A stretch of 64,000 nt of DNA from Hyphomonadaceae bacterium (lineage in GTDB: Bacteria; Pseudomonadota; Alphaproteobacteria; Caulobacterales; Aquidulcibacteraceae): NCBI GenBank assembly GCA_016791425.1, contig JAEUMQ010000017.1:248001-312000 (forward strand), in the 5' to 3' direction. The notes under the pieces were generated by a model that did no database searches, was not told the DNA's origin, and saw only the letters and a program-made list of their open reading frames with translations. The translations under genes were made by a program, and so were the position numbers. This document shows positions 52,770-61,238 of the stretch, in pieces (positions within the stretch are counted from its first letter, which is position 1; the number at the start of each line of letters is the position of its first letter).

Positions 52770-55700
52770 ATGGCTGACGAGGCCGAGAAGGCGCGCGCGT
52801 CCAAGGACAAGCCGAAAGAAAAATCAGAAGGACGCGACTACCGCGAAACCCTGTTCCTGCCCGAAACGCCGTTTCCGATGAAGGCCGGGCTTCCGCAGAA
52901 GGAGCCGCAGCTCCTCGACTATTGGCGCGAGATCGATCTTTACCGGAAGCTCCGCGACGCCGCCGCGTCGCGCCCGAAATTCACGCTGCATGATGGGCCG
53001 CCCTACGCCAACGGCCCCATCCATATCGGCCACGCCGAGAACAAGATCCTGAAAGATCTCGTCGTGCGCACTCATCAGATGATGGGCTTCGATTCCGATT
53101 ACGTGCCGGGCTGGGATTGCCACGGCCTTCCGATCGAATGGAAGGTCGAGGAGGATTTCCGTTCCAAGGGCAAGAAGAAGCAGGACGTGCCGGCGGTCGA
53201 GTTCCGGCGCGCCTGCCGCGCCTACGCCGACAAATGGATCCCGCTGCAGCGCACCGAGTTCCAGCGCCTCGGCATCGAGGGCGATTGGGAAAAATACTAT
53301 ACCACGATGAGCTTCGAGGCCGAAGCCGCCATCGCCGCGGAATTCCTGAAGGTCGTGCGCACAGGCCTCGTCTATCGCGGCTCGAAGCCGGTGATGTGGT
53401 CGCCCGTCGAACGCACCTCGCTTGCCGAGGCCGAGGTGGAATATCAGGACAAGGTGTCGCCGACGATCTGGGTGAAGTTCCCAATCGTTGCGCTTGATGG
53501 CGAGCCACTTGGCCTCGCTGACAAGTTGGCGAACACATCGATCGTCATCTGGACGACGACCCCGTGGACGATCCCGGGCAATCGCGCGATTAGCTACAGT
53601 CCGCGCGAAGACGTGATCTACTCGCAAATTGAGGTCGAGGAGATCGACGACGCTGCGTTCAAGCCATGGGCGCGAGTCGGGGATAGATTGATTATTGCTT
53701 CGAACTTGATCGATGCGACGGTCGCCGCAGCGAAGATAAGCAAGTGGAAGCCGCTCGGCGTCATTGGCGGCCGAGGAAATGATCTCTTCTCCCGCATGAC
53801 TTGCGCGCATCCGCTTCGTGATTGGCGCCCCTCCCCCCTTGCGGGGGAGGGCGGGGAGGGGGGGCGTTCAGGAGAAGGCGCCGCGAGCGCCAAATCCTCT
53901 GCGCCCCCCACCCCCACCCCCAACCCCTCCCCGCAGGGGGGAGGGGAGAGTGCATCATCTGCACACGGATGGTATGGTTTCCTGGTGCCGCTGCTCGCCG
54001 GCGATCACGTCACGGACGATGCAGGTACGGGCTTCGTGCACACCGCGCCGGGCCACGGCCAGGACGACTTCGCGATCTGGATCGCCACCGGCCATTCGCA
54101 GAAAGACATCCCCTTCACCGTCGATGAAGAGGGCGCCTTCACCAAGGAAGCGCCCGGCTTCGAAGGCCTCCACATCATCGAGCTGGAAGGCAAGAAGCAG
54201 GGCAAGGACGGCCCCGCCAACGAAGCGGTGATCAAGGCGCTCATCGAAGCGAACGCGCTCCTCGCGCGCGGCCGGCTCGAACACTCCTATCCGCATTCCT
54301 GGCGCTCCAAGGCGCCGCTGATCTTCCGCAACACGCCGCAATGGTTCATCGCGCTCGACAAGCAATTCCGCGACGGCAAGACGCTGCGCGAGATCGCGCT
54401 CAGCGAAATCGAGCGTGTCGATTGGGGCCAGAAGCGCGTCGGCGACGAGGGCGGCTACAACCGCATCAAGGGCATGATCGCCGAGCGCCCCGATTGGCTC
54501 ATCTCGCGCCAGCGCGCCTGGGGCGTGCCGCTGGCGATGTTCGTCAACAAGCACACCGGTGCGGTCCTGCAGGACGACGCGGTCGATGCGCGCATCCTCG
54601 CTGCGATGAAAAAGAACGGCGCCGACGCCTGGTGGGCCACGCCCGCCGAGCAATTCCTCGGCAAGGATCACAAGGCCGCCGATTACGAGAAGGTCGAGGA
54701 CATCCTCGACGTCTGGTTCGATTCCGGCTGCACGCACGCCTTCGTGCTCGAAACCAAGCCGTCGCTGAAGCGCCCAGCCGACGTCTATCTCGAAGGCTCC
54801 GACCAGCACCGCGGCTGGTTCCATTCCTCGCTGCTTGAAGGCTGCGCCACGCGCGGCCGCGCTCCCTACGATTCCGTCGTGACGCACGGCTTCGTCGTCG
54901 CCGAGGACGGCCGGAAGATGAGCAAATCGCTCGGCAACGGCGTCGAGCCGATGGACGTGGCGAAGCAATACGGCATCGAGATCCTCCGTCTGCTGATCGC
55001 TCAGGCCGCGTACGAAGACGATCTTCGCATGGGCAAGACGATCATCGACCAGTCGGCCGAGGCCTATCGCAAGCTGCGCAACACGCTGCGCTTCCTGCTC
55101 GGCGCGCTGAACGGCCTCACGGATGAGGAGAGGCTCTTTCCGCCGCCCCATGCTGGGGAGGCGTCGCGCGCGAAGCGTGCGACGGAGGGGGCGCAACACG
55201 AGCTGCCCTTGCTGGAGCGTTGGCTCCTGCATCGGCTGCGCGAGCTCGATGACGAGGTCCGCGACGCCTACAAGAGGTTCCAGTATCGCCGCGCCGTCTC
55301 CGCGCTCGTCGAGTTCTGCAATGTCGATCTCTCGGCGTTCTATCTCGATGTGCGCAAGGACGCGCTCTATTGCGACCGGCTCGACAGCCCGCGCCGGCGC
55401 GCCTGCCGCACCGCCCTCGACGAGACCTTCCGCCGCCTCGCCGTCTGGCTCGCGCCGATCCTGCCTTTCACCATGGAGGAGGTCTGGCGCACGCGCTTCC
55501 CCGAAGCGGCGTCCGTGCACCTCGAGCTATTCCCCGCGACGCCGAAGGAATGGCGCGTGGACGCGGTCGCGGCCGAGGTTGCGCATTTGCGCCGTGTGCG
55601 GAGCGTCGTGACCGGCGCGCTCGAAGTGGCGCGCCGCGAGAAGAAGATCGGCTCTTCTCTCGAAGCGGCGCCGCGCGTCTTCATCGCCGACCCGGCGCTC

Positions 55701-55961
55701 CTGAACCCGGTCAAAACCGTCGATCTTGCCGAGCTTTGCATCACCAGCGACATCGTCATCGAAGCCGGCGAGGGCCCGAAAGGCGCCTTCCATCTGCCGG
55801 AAGTCCCGGGCGTTTGGGTCATCGTCGAGCCCGCACAAGGCAAGAAGTGCGCGCGCTCGTGGAAGATCTCGCCCGACATCGGCAAGGACGCCCGCTATCC
55901 CGATCTCACGCCGCGCGACGCCGACGCCGTCGCGGTGTGGGACGCCGCGCATGGCCGCTGA
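52770..55961 (+). CDS. ileS: Isoleucyl-tRNA synthetase with two repeat-encoded insertions
   Basis: The protein has 1063 residues, longer than usual (about 940-1000). HIGH is at about residues 85-88 (GPIHIGHA) and KMSKS at 716-720. The CP1 editing domain contains GTGFVHTAPGHGQDDF. The C-terminus keeps only part of the zinc site (KKCARSW). Residues 354-393 (53829-53948) are a Pro/Gly-rich stretch encoded by a palindromic repeat, placed between AHPL and the VPLLAGDHVT strand of the editing domain. Residues 791-808 come from a second repeat in the linker before the anticodon domain. All catalytic motifs are intact, so it should be functional. Confidence 0.95.
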   Translation: MADEAEKARASKDKPKEKSEGRDYRETLFLPETPFPMKAGLPQKEPQLLDYWREIDLYRKLRDAAASRPKFTLHDGPPYANGPIHIGHAENKILKDLVVRTHQMMGFDSDYVPGWDCHGLPIEWKVEEDFRSKGKKKQDVPAVEFRRACRAYADKWIPLQRTEFQRLGIEGDWEKYYTTMSFEAEAAIAAEFLKVVRTGLVYRGSKPVMWSPVERTSLAEAEVEYQDKVSPTIWVKFPIVALDGEPLGLADKLANTSIVIWTTTPWTIPGNRAISYSPREDVIYSQIEVEEIDDAAFKPWARVGDRLIIASNLIDATVAAAKISKWKPLGVIGGRGNDLFSRMTCAHPLRDWRPSPLAGEGGEGGRSGEGAASAKSSAPPTPTPNPSPQGGGESASSAHGWYGFLVPLLAGDHVTDDAGTGFVHTAPGHGQDDFAIWIATGHSQKDIPFTVDEEGAFTKEAPGFEGLHIIELEGKKQGKDGPANEAVIKALIEANALLARGRLEHSYPHSWRSKAPLIFRNTPQWFIALDKQFRDGKTLREIALSEIERVDWGQKRVGDEGGYNRIKGMIAERPDWLISRQRAWGVPLAMFVNKHTGAVLQDDAVDARILAAMKKNGADAWWATPAEQFLGKDHKAADYEKVEDILDVWFDSGCTHAFVLETKPSLKRPADVYLEGSDQHRGWFHSSLLEGCATRGRAPYDSVVTHGFVVAEDGRKMSKSLGNGVEPMDVAKQYGIEILRLLIAQAAYEDDLRMGKTIIDQSAEAYRKLRNTLRFLLGALNGLTDEERLFPPPHAGEASRAKRATEGAQHELPLLERWLLHRLRELDDEVRDAYKRFQYRRAVSALVEFCNVDLSAFYLDVRKDALYCDRLDSPRRRACRTALDETFRRLAVWLAPILPFTMEEVWRTRFPEAASVHLELFPATPKEWRVDAVAAEVAHLRRVRSVVTGALEVARREKKIGSSLEAAPRVFIADPALLNPVKTVDLAELCITSDIVIEAGEGPKGAFHLPEVPGVWVIVEPAQGKKCARSWKISPDIGKDARYPDLTPRDADAVAVWDAAHGR
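53829..53948. repeat. C/G-rich palindromic repeat inside ileS (in frame)
   Basis: The left half folds as CCCTCCCCC-5-GGGGGAGGG (53829-53851) and the right half as CCCCTCCCC-5-GGGGAGGGG (53924-53946). Both are perfect 9-base-pair stems, and the two halves are also mutually complementary. It has no stop codon in the ileS frame and encodes PSPLAGEGGEGG ... NPSPQGGGE. The same element in the same frame is in the M16 gene at 59021. Confidence 0.85.
55140..55193. repeat. Second repeat type inside ileS (in frame)
   Basis: The stretch CCGCCCCATGCTGGGGAGGC then TCGCGCGCGAAGCGTGCGA forms two small hairpins and encodes PPPHAGEASRAKRATEGA, unlike anything in the IleS family at this linker. It looks like a second dispersed palindromic element. 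Only this copy is seen in the window. Confidence 0.55.
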
Positions 55962-56220
55962 TCCTCGTCGGATTTGGCGCCGAATTTGGCGCAATGCGCG
56001 CCACCCGAAAGTGCGCGAAGAACGCGTCAAGGCGCTCTCGACCTTGTGCGGAGGCGCGGGACTTGCGCTGATCGTGGGCGCTCTGGCCGGGCCGATTCTC
56101 AATCCCGCGCAGCAACAGGATTGGGTGCTTCGCGCAGCGCTCGCGCTTGGGGGTGGGGCGCTGATACTGGCGGCGCAGGTGCTGCTTGGCTATATTGCTG
56201 AGGAGGACAACCATGACTGA
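55951..56220 (+). CDS. Small two-helix membrane protein (paralogue of 6467)
   Basis: The protein has 89 residues: a basic N-terminus (WRRIWRNARHPKVREERVK) and two membrane helices (about 33-52 and 58-79). It shares GALxxPxxN and AAxxxxxYIAxxD with the protein at 6467-6718. Its ATG lies inside the last 11 bases of ileS, so it is translationally coupled, and its own end overlaps the next small gene by 8 bases. Function is unknown. Confidence 0.7.
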   Translation: MAADPRRIWRRIWRNARHPKVREERVKALSTLCGGAGLALIVGALAGPILNPAQQQDWVLRAALALGGGALILAAQVLLGYIAEEDNHD

Positions 56221-56344
56221 CAGCCTCCTGCGCCTTGCGGACATCCTCTGGCCGTTGCTCTTTCTTCTGGCTGCGGTTGCGCTTGCGTTCTGGCTAAATA
56301 CCAAGGACGACCACAAGCCCCGCCATCTGCCGCCTGCGGAATAA
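56213..56344 (+). CDS. Single-helix membrane micropeptide
   Basis: The product has 43 residues with one membrane helix (about 8-30) and a polar tail (TKDDHKPRHLPPAE). AGGAGG sits six bases before ATG 56213, and the start overlaps the stop of the preceding two-helix gene. It holds the same position as the micropeptide at 6721 in the other copy of the module. lspA follows after 26 bases. Confidence 0.6.
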   Translation: MTDSLLRLADILWPLLFLLAAVALAFWLNTKDDHKPRHLPPAE

Positions 56345-56370
56345 GCCCGCTTTCGCACGCCGCTCCGCTC

Positions 56371-56922
56371 ATGCATAAGCGCGCGATGCTTCGTATCGGC
56401 CTTTGGCTTGCCGCCCTTGTCCTGGTGCTCGACCAGACGGCGAAATTCTTCGTTCTCGAAGTCCTGCACTTCAGCCCGCCCGGCTGCCTGCGCTTCGCGG
56501 CCAATTGCGGCGCGATCGAGATGTCGCCGCTCTTCGACCTCAGGATGGTCTGGAATTACGGCGTGAGCTTCGGGATGCTCCGCGCCGGCGGCGACTTGTC
56601 GCGCTGGGGGCTGGTGATCCTCTCGGCCCTCATTGCGGGTATGTTCTTCAACTGGCTCCGCACCGCCGACCGCAAGCTCACCGCGGTCGCGCTCGGCCTC
56701 GTGATCGGCGGCGCCCTGGGCAACATGATCGACCGCATCCGCTTCGGCGCGGTGGCCGACTTCTTCGACTTCTCCGGCCTTTTCTTCCCCTGGGTCTTCA
56801 ATGTCGCCGACGCGGCCATCACCGTCGGCGCCGGCCTCCTCGCCCTCGATTTCATCGTCCAGGGGAGAGCCGAGCGCCGCGCGGCCGGCCAGGCTGGCAA
56901 TGCCTCGCCGCCGGCCCAATAG
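56371..56922 (+). CDS. lspA: Signal peptidase II (prolipoprotein signal peptidase)
   Basis: The protein has 183 residues with four membrane helices. The two catalytic aspartates are in GNMIDRIRFGAVADFFDF and FNVADAAITVG. LDQTAKFF at the start and VWNYGVSFGML (the family N-x-G-x-x-F/A-F) are also clear. It cleaves lipoprotein signal peptides in the inner membrane. It follows ileS as in many proteobacteria and precedes a DUF3035 lipoprotein. Confidence 0.95.
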   Translation: MHKRAMLRIGLWLAALVLVLDQTAKFFVLEVLHFSPPGCLRFAANCGAIEMSPLFDLRMVWNYGVSFGMLRAGGDLSRWGLVILSALIAGMFFNWLRTADRKLTAVALGLVIGGALGNMIDRIRFGAVADFFDFSGLFFPWVFNVADAAITVGAGLLALDFIVQGRAERRAAGQAGNASPPAQ

Positions 56923-57061
56923 GGCCATTTCCGGCGAAGCCCGTTCCCAAAAAAGTCACGTTCCCAGCCGAACGCTGCAGCCTCCATTTCCCCGCCGCGC
57001 GGAACGACGTAGAAGGTCGGCGGCATTTTCGTAAGAATCGCTTCTGTTGAGGGAGGCAGGG

Positions 57062-57601
57062 TTGCAAAAATCCATCGCGCTACTGGCGGCGCTGGCTGCG
57101 GCGACGGCCGTGAGCGGGTGCGGCGGCATGCGCCAGGCCATGGGCGGCGGCAAGGTCGCCCCAGACGAGTTCCGCGTGGTCACCCGCGCTCCGCTGGTTC
57201 TGCCCCCGGATTACAGCCTCCGTCCGCCGCGGCCGGGCGAGCCCCGCCCGCAGGAGCTGCAGCCGGACCAGGAGGCCCGGGCGGCTATCTTCGGCCAGGA
57301 CACCGGCCAGAACGCCTCCGAGGGCGAACGCGCGCTCGTCAACCGGGCCGGCGCCACCTCCACCGACGCCAACATCCGCGAGACGGTGGATTTTGAGGGC
57401 GCCTCCGTCGTCCACCGCAACGAGCAATTCTCGGATCGGGTCATGGAATTCCAGGGCGCGGCCGCCGACGCAGCCAATCCCCCCGCGAGCCAGACCGCCG
57501 AGCGGCGCACCGCCGAGCAGGAATCGGTCCGCCGCGCCACCGGCGGCGCAGCTGTCACGATCGAGCGTCGCGGCGGCGGCGTGAAGCTTCCCGGGACGTG
57601 A
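57062..57601 (+). CDS. DUF3035 lipoprotein (BamF-like)
   Basis: The protein has 179 residues. A lipoprotein signal ends in TAVSGC. The mature part starts with the family region PDEFRVVTRAPLVLPPDYSLRPPRPGEPR, which defines DUF3035; the Caulobacter member BamF belongs to the Bam outer-membrane assembly complex, although other members differ. TTG 57062 is preferred over TTG 57047 because GGGAGG lies just upstream. The M16 peptidase pair follows. Confidence 0.85.
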   Translation: MQKSIALLAALAAATAVSGCGGMRQAMGGGKVAPDEFRVVTRAPLVLPPDYSLRPPRPGEPRPQELQPDQEARAAIFGQDTGQNASEGERALVNRAGATSTDANIRETVDFEGASVVHRNEQFSDRVMEFQGAAADAANPPASQTAERRTAEQESVRRATGGAAVTIERRGGGVKLPGT

Positions 57602-57635
57602 AGGCTGAACTGAGCGCCGCCCCGGAGCAGGGGAC

Positions 57636-59000
57636 TTGAAACGTGGCGGCTTCAAGAAAGCGCTGGCGTTGCTCGCGCTTCCGGCAGTCTTCTTCAGCGC
57701 CTCCGCGCGGGCCGAAGCGCCGCGGCCCGAAACATTCGCGCTCGCGAACGGCATGCAGGTCGTGGTCATCTCCGACCGCCGCGCGCCTGTCGTCACCCAT
57801 CAGGTCTGGTACCGCGTCGGCGCCGCCGACGAGCCGCGCGGGCGCTCCGGCATCGCCCACTTCCTCGAACACCTGATGTTCAAGGGCACGCCGCGCATCC
57901 CGCCCGGCGAGTTCTCCAAGACCGTCGCGCGCAATGGCGGCGACGACAACGCCCAGACGTCCTGGGACTACACCTCCTATTACGAGCGCATCGCCCGCGA
58001 CCGCCTCGAGCTTGTCATGCGCATGGAGGCCGATCGCATGCGCAACCTCCGCCTCGCGGAGGACGACATCGCTTCCGAGCGCGACGTCATCGTCGAGGAG
58101 CGCCGTCAGCGTACGGATAATAATCCAGGCGCCGTCCTCGGCGAGCGCATGCGCGCAATGCTCTACCCGCATCACCCGTACGGCACGCCGATCATCGGCT
58201 GGCTGCACGAGATGCGTCAGCTCTCGCGCCAGGATGCGCTCGATTTCTACAAGCTCTATTATGCGCCCAACAACGCGATCCTGGTGATCGCGGGCGACGT
58301 GAACGCCGCCGAGGTGCGCCCGCTCGCCGAGCGCTATTACGGCCGCCTTCGCCCGACCCGCGATCTGCCTGCGCGCGTCTGGGCCGCCGACCCCCCGAAC
58401 ATCGGCCCGATGCGCGTCTCGCACACGGATGAGAAAGTCCGCCAGCCATCCCTCACGCGGCTCTATCCCTCGATCTCCTACACCACCGGAACCGGTCGCC
58501 AGGCGCACGCGCTCGACGTCGCCGCAGAGATTCTCGGCGGCTCGGAAACCAGCCGGCTCTATCGCGCGCTGGTGGAGGATCAGCGCATCGCTGTCGCCGC
58601 CGGCGCGGGCGCCGATTCCTCCGGCATCGGCGGCGGCACGTTCACCCTCTATGGTTCGCCATCCCCCGGCGTGCCCCTTGACCGCCTTGAGTCGGCGATC
58701 GACCAGGTCGTGCAGCGCTTCCTCGCCGAAGGCCCGACCGATTCCGAGCTGGAGCGCGCCAAGTCCAATCTCGCCGCCGCCGCGACCTATGCGCGCGACA
58801 GCCAGGAATCGCTCGCCTTCTGGTACGGCTCCTCCCTCGCCGAAGGCGAGACGCTGGATCAGATCCTCGCCTGGCCGGACGAGATCAAGCGGGTCACGAA
58901 AGACGAGGTCATGGCCGTTCTTCGCGCGACGCTCGACATCAATTCATCCGTGACCGGATATTTGCTCCCGCCCGCAGCCTCTGCGAGCTCCGCGCCGTGA
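57636..59000 (+). CDS. M16 zinc peptidase, catalytic subunit
   Basis: The protein has 454 residues with a signal peptide (about 1-26), so it is periplasmic. The inverted zinc motif HFLEH (H-x-x-E-H) is at about residues 76-80, with the downstream Glu in ERDVIVEERRQRTDNN. It forms a clamshell peptidase, probably as a heterodimer with the non-catalytic partner encoded next. TTG 57636 has GGAGCAGGGG upstream. Its stop overlaps the next GTG start by 4 bases. Confidence 0.92.
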   Translation: MKRGGFKKALALLALPAVFFSASARAEAPRPETFALANGMQVVVISDRRAPVVTHQVWYRVGAADEPRGRSGIAHFLEHLMFKGTPRIPPGEFSKTVARNGGDDNAQTSWDYTSYYERIARDRLELVMRMEADRMRNLRLAEDDIASERDVIVEERRQRTDNNPGAVLGERMRAMLYPHHPYGTPIIGWLHEMRQLSRQDALDFYKLYYAPNNAILVIAGDVNAAEVRPLAERYYGRLRPTRDLPARVWAADPPNIGPMRVSHTDEKVRQPSLTRLYPSISYTTGTGRQAHALDVAAEILGGSETSRLYRALVEDQRIAVAAGAGADSSGIGGGTFTLYGSPSPGVPLDRLESAIDQVVQRFLAEGPTDSELERAKSNLAAAATYARDSQESLAFWYGSSLAEGETLDQILAWPDEIKRVTKDEVMAVLRATLDINSSVTGYLLPPAASASSAP

Positions 59001-60499
59001 GCCAGGCAAAACAAACTGCCCCCTCCCCCCTTGCGGGGGAGGGCAGGGAGGGGGGGCGTCCCGCTTGGCGTCGTCGTCTCAAGAGCGATCACCCTCCACC
59101 CCCTACCCCCTCCCCGCAAGGGGGAGGGGGGCGAGGCTTCTTCCGCACACTTTGCGCAAGCTTTGCAGCAGCGCTCTTGCTGCTCGCAGCGCCATCGGAA
59201 GCGCATGCGCAGTTCCGCCGCGCGGCCGCGACCCAAACGCAGGAGCGCGGCGTCGATGTGCGCCGCGTCGTCTCCCCGGGTGGCGTCGAAGCCTGGCTCG
59301 TCTCCGACGCCACCGTCCCGATCATCGTCCTGCGCGCCTATTGGAAGGGCGGCAGCGCCGCCGAGCCGCAGAACCTCACCGGCGTCACCGGAATCATGTC
59401 CGACATGCTCACCGAGGGCTCGGGCGATCTCGACGCCAACGCCTGGAAGGAGCGCGTCGAGACGCTCAACATGAGCCTCGGCTTCTCCGCCGGCTGGGAC
59501 GGCGTCGGCATGTCGATGACCACGCTCAGCGAGAACCGCGACGCCGCCTTCGCCATGGCGCGCACCGCGCTTGCTGCGCCGCGCTTCGATGCAGCGCCGC
59601 TGGCCCGCATCAAGCGCCAGCTCGAGGTCGCCATCCGTCAGCGCGAAACCAACCCCGGCTACATCGCCAATCTCGCGCTCGACCAGGCGACCATCCCTGG
59701 CCATCCCTACGCCCGCCGCGCCGAACTGGTCACGGTCAACGCCATCGACAGGGCAAGTCTCGTCGCGCGCCGCGCAGCGCTCCTCGCGCGCAGCAATCTC
59801 ATGGTGACGGTCGTCGGCGACATCGACGCGGCCACGCTCGCGCCGCTGCTCGATTCCACGTTCGGCGTGTTGCCCGCGCAGGCCCCGCCGCAACCCGCCA
59901 TCCCCGTCGCTGACGTCCGCGCCGGCCAGCCCCTCATCGTGCGCCAGCTGCCGCAGCCGCAAAGCCTCGTGCTCTTCGCCGCGCCCGGCATCCAGGACGA
60001 AGATCCTGATTGGATACCGCTCGCGGTCGCGAATTACATCCTCGGCGGCGGCGGCTTCTCCTCGCGTCTGATGAGCGAAGTGCGCGAAAAGCGCGGCTAC
60101 GTTTACGGAATTTCCACCGGGCCTTCGATCCGCGACTACAGCGCCCTCATTCGCGGCTCAGCGCAGACCGAGAACGACAAGGTCGCCCAGGCCATCGAGA
60201 CGACGCGCGCGGAGATCGCCCGCTTCTACGCTGAGGGCCCCACGCAAACGGAAGTGAACGACGCGATCACCTATCTCACCGGCTCTTTCGCGCTCGATCT
60301 CGATTCCAACGTGAAGATCGCCGGCATGGTCCAGGCCTACCAGGTCGCCGGCCGCCCGATCGATTACATCAACCGCCGCAACGGCCTCATCAGCGCCGTC
60401 ACGCTTGCCGACGTGAACCGCGTGATCCGCCGCCTGTACGATCCCGCGAAGTTCAGCTTCGTCGTCGTCGGCCAACCCGCGAACCTCGCCGCGCAATAG
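58997..60499 (+). CDS. M16 peptidase-like partner subunit with repeat insertion at the N-terminus
   Basis: The protein has 500 residues in the M16 fold, but the HxxEH motif is missing (the segment reads AYWKGGSAAEPQNLTGVTGIMSDML). It keeps the C-terminal R/Y region (FSSRLMSEVREKRGYVYGI) that completes the partner's site. Residues ~9-49 are encoded by the palindromic repeat, which is also present in ileS and read here in the same frame. This pushes the signal peptide's hydrophobic core (ASFAAALLLLAAPSEAHAQ) to about residues 55-73. GTG 58997 overlaps the first subunit's stop. Confidence 0.88.
   Translation: MSQAKQTAPSPLAGEGREGGRPAWRRRLKSDHPPPPTPSPQGGGGRGFFRTLCASFAAALLLLAAPSEAHAQFRRAAATQTQERGVDVRRVVSPGGVEAWLVSDATVPIIVLRAYWKGGSAAEPQNLTGVTGIMSDMLTEGSGDLDANAWKERVETLNMSLGFSAGWDGVGMSMTTLSENRDAAFAMARTALAAPRFDAAPLARIKRQLEVAIRQRETNPGYIANLALDQATIPGHPYARRAELVTVNAIDRASLVARRAALLARSNLMVTVVGDIDAATLAPLLDSTFGVLPAQAPPQPAIPVADVRAGQPLIVRQLPQPQSLVLFAAPGIQDEDPDWIPLAVANYILGGGGFSSRLMSEVREKRGYVYGISTGPSIRDYSALIRGSAQTENDKVAQAIETTRAEIARFYAEGPTQTEVNDAITYLTGSFALDLDSNVKIAGMVQAYQVAGRPIDYINRRNGLISAVTLADVNRVIRRLYDPAKFSFVVVGQPANLAAQ
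59021..59131. repeat. C/G-rich palindromic repeat at the 5' end of the second M16 gene
   Basis: Outer halves CCCTCCCCCCTTGCGGGGGAGGG and CCCCTCCCCGC...GGGGGAGGGG match those in ileS (53829-53948) nearly base for base, while the middle ~50 bases differ. It reads PSPLAGEGREGGRP ... PPTPSPQGGGG in the gene's frame, the same frame used in ileS. Confidence 0.85.
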
Positions 60500-60592
60500 C
60501 CCTTCAGAAGCGTTCGTTTGCGCACGCCGGGGCCAGAACGCAGGAACTGCCGCGCGCAGCATTCATTGATGCGGGAGGAATGGAGCCTCCCC

Positions 60593-61177
60593 ATGCGTTA
60601 TCTTGCTTTCGTTTCAGCTCTTGCGCTGCTCGCCGGCTGCGGCCAAGCGCCAAACACCACCGCGTCCACCACGACGACGACCGAGCAGGCGGCGCCTGTT
60701 GGCCCGCCCATGCAGGCCCAGATCACGCTTGCCGAATTCGTCGAGAAGGCCGCGACGAGCGACCTCTTCGAGGTCGAGGCCGGCCGCCTCGCCGCCCAGC
60801 GCACGCGCACCGCCGCGATCCGCGATTTCGCCAACATGATGGTCCGCGATCACACCGCCACGAGCGAGCGGCTGAAGACGATCCTCGCCTCCACGCCAGC
60901 CGCGCCGACGCCTCCGGCCGCGCTCGACGCCGCCCATCAGCAGAAGCTCACCGATCTGCGCAACGCGACGCCCGACCGCTTCGACGAGATCTATCTCGAC
61001 CAGCAGACCGAGGCGCACGAGAACGCCGCGACCTTGCTTCGCGATTACGCCGCGCGCGGCGACACGCCCGCCGTGTCGCAGTTCGCAAGCGAGACGCTCG
61101 CGAAGGTGCAGGCCCACCTCGATACCGTGCGCGAGCTTGATCGCGGCGGCGTCGATGAGGCCAAGGAAAAGACCTGA
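60593..61177 (+). CDS. DUF4142 lipoprotein
   Basis: The protein has 194 residues. The lipobox LLAGC (Cys16) is followed by a Thr-rich linker and a four-helix DUF4142 (ferritin-like) domain: FVEKAATSDLFEVEAGRLAAQR, IRDFANMMVRDHTATSERLK, FDEIYLDQQTEAHENAATLL. Such proteins are periplasmic or outer-membrane anchored; some are linked to stress and storage. Three tandem Thr codons (ACC/ACG) encode TTTTT near residue 27. Confidence 0.9.
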   Translation: MRYLAFVSALALLAGCGQAPNTTASTTTTTEQAAPVGPPMQAQITLAEFVEKAATSDLFEVEAGRLAAQRTRTAAIRDFANMMVRDHTATSERLKTILASTPAAPTPPAALDAAHQQKLTDLRNATPDRFDEIYLDQQTEAHENAATLLRDYAARGDTPAVSQFASETLAKVQAHLDTVRELDRGGVDEAKEKT

Positions 61178-61186
61178 CGGTGATTT

Positions 61187-61205
61187 CCTCCCTTCAAGGG
61201 GAGGG
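61187..61205. repeat. Short C/G hairpin between convergent genes
   Basis: CCTCCC-TTCAAG-GGGAGG folds into a 6-base-pair hairpin in the 61-base gap between the DUF4142 and LOG-family genes. It resembles half of the longer C-rich repeat and may act as a shared transcription stop, though no T-run is present. Confidence 0.4.
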
Positions 61206-61238
61206 CGCCGCCGATGAAGACGGCGTTGGGTGGCGTCG

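Noticed and set aside
53829-53948. A CRISPR array or a sequencing error in ileS
   Set aside because: There are only two hairpin halves, no regular direct repeats or spacers, the frame is kept, and a near-identical copy lies in another gene.
61187-61205. An intrinsic terminator between the DUF4142 and LOG-family genes
   Set aside because: The hairpin has no T-run on either strand, so it is listed only as a repeat.
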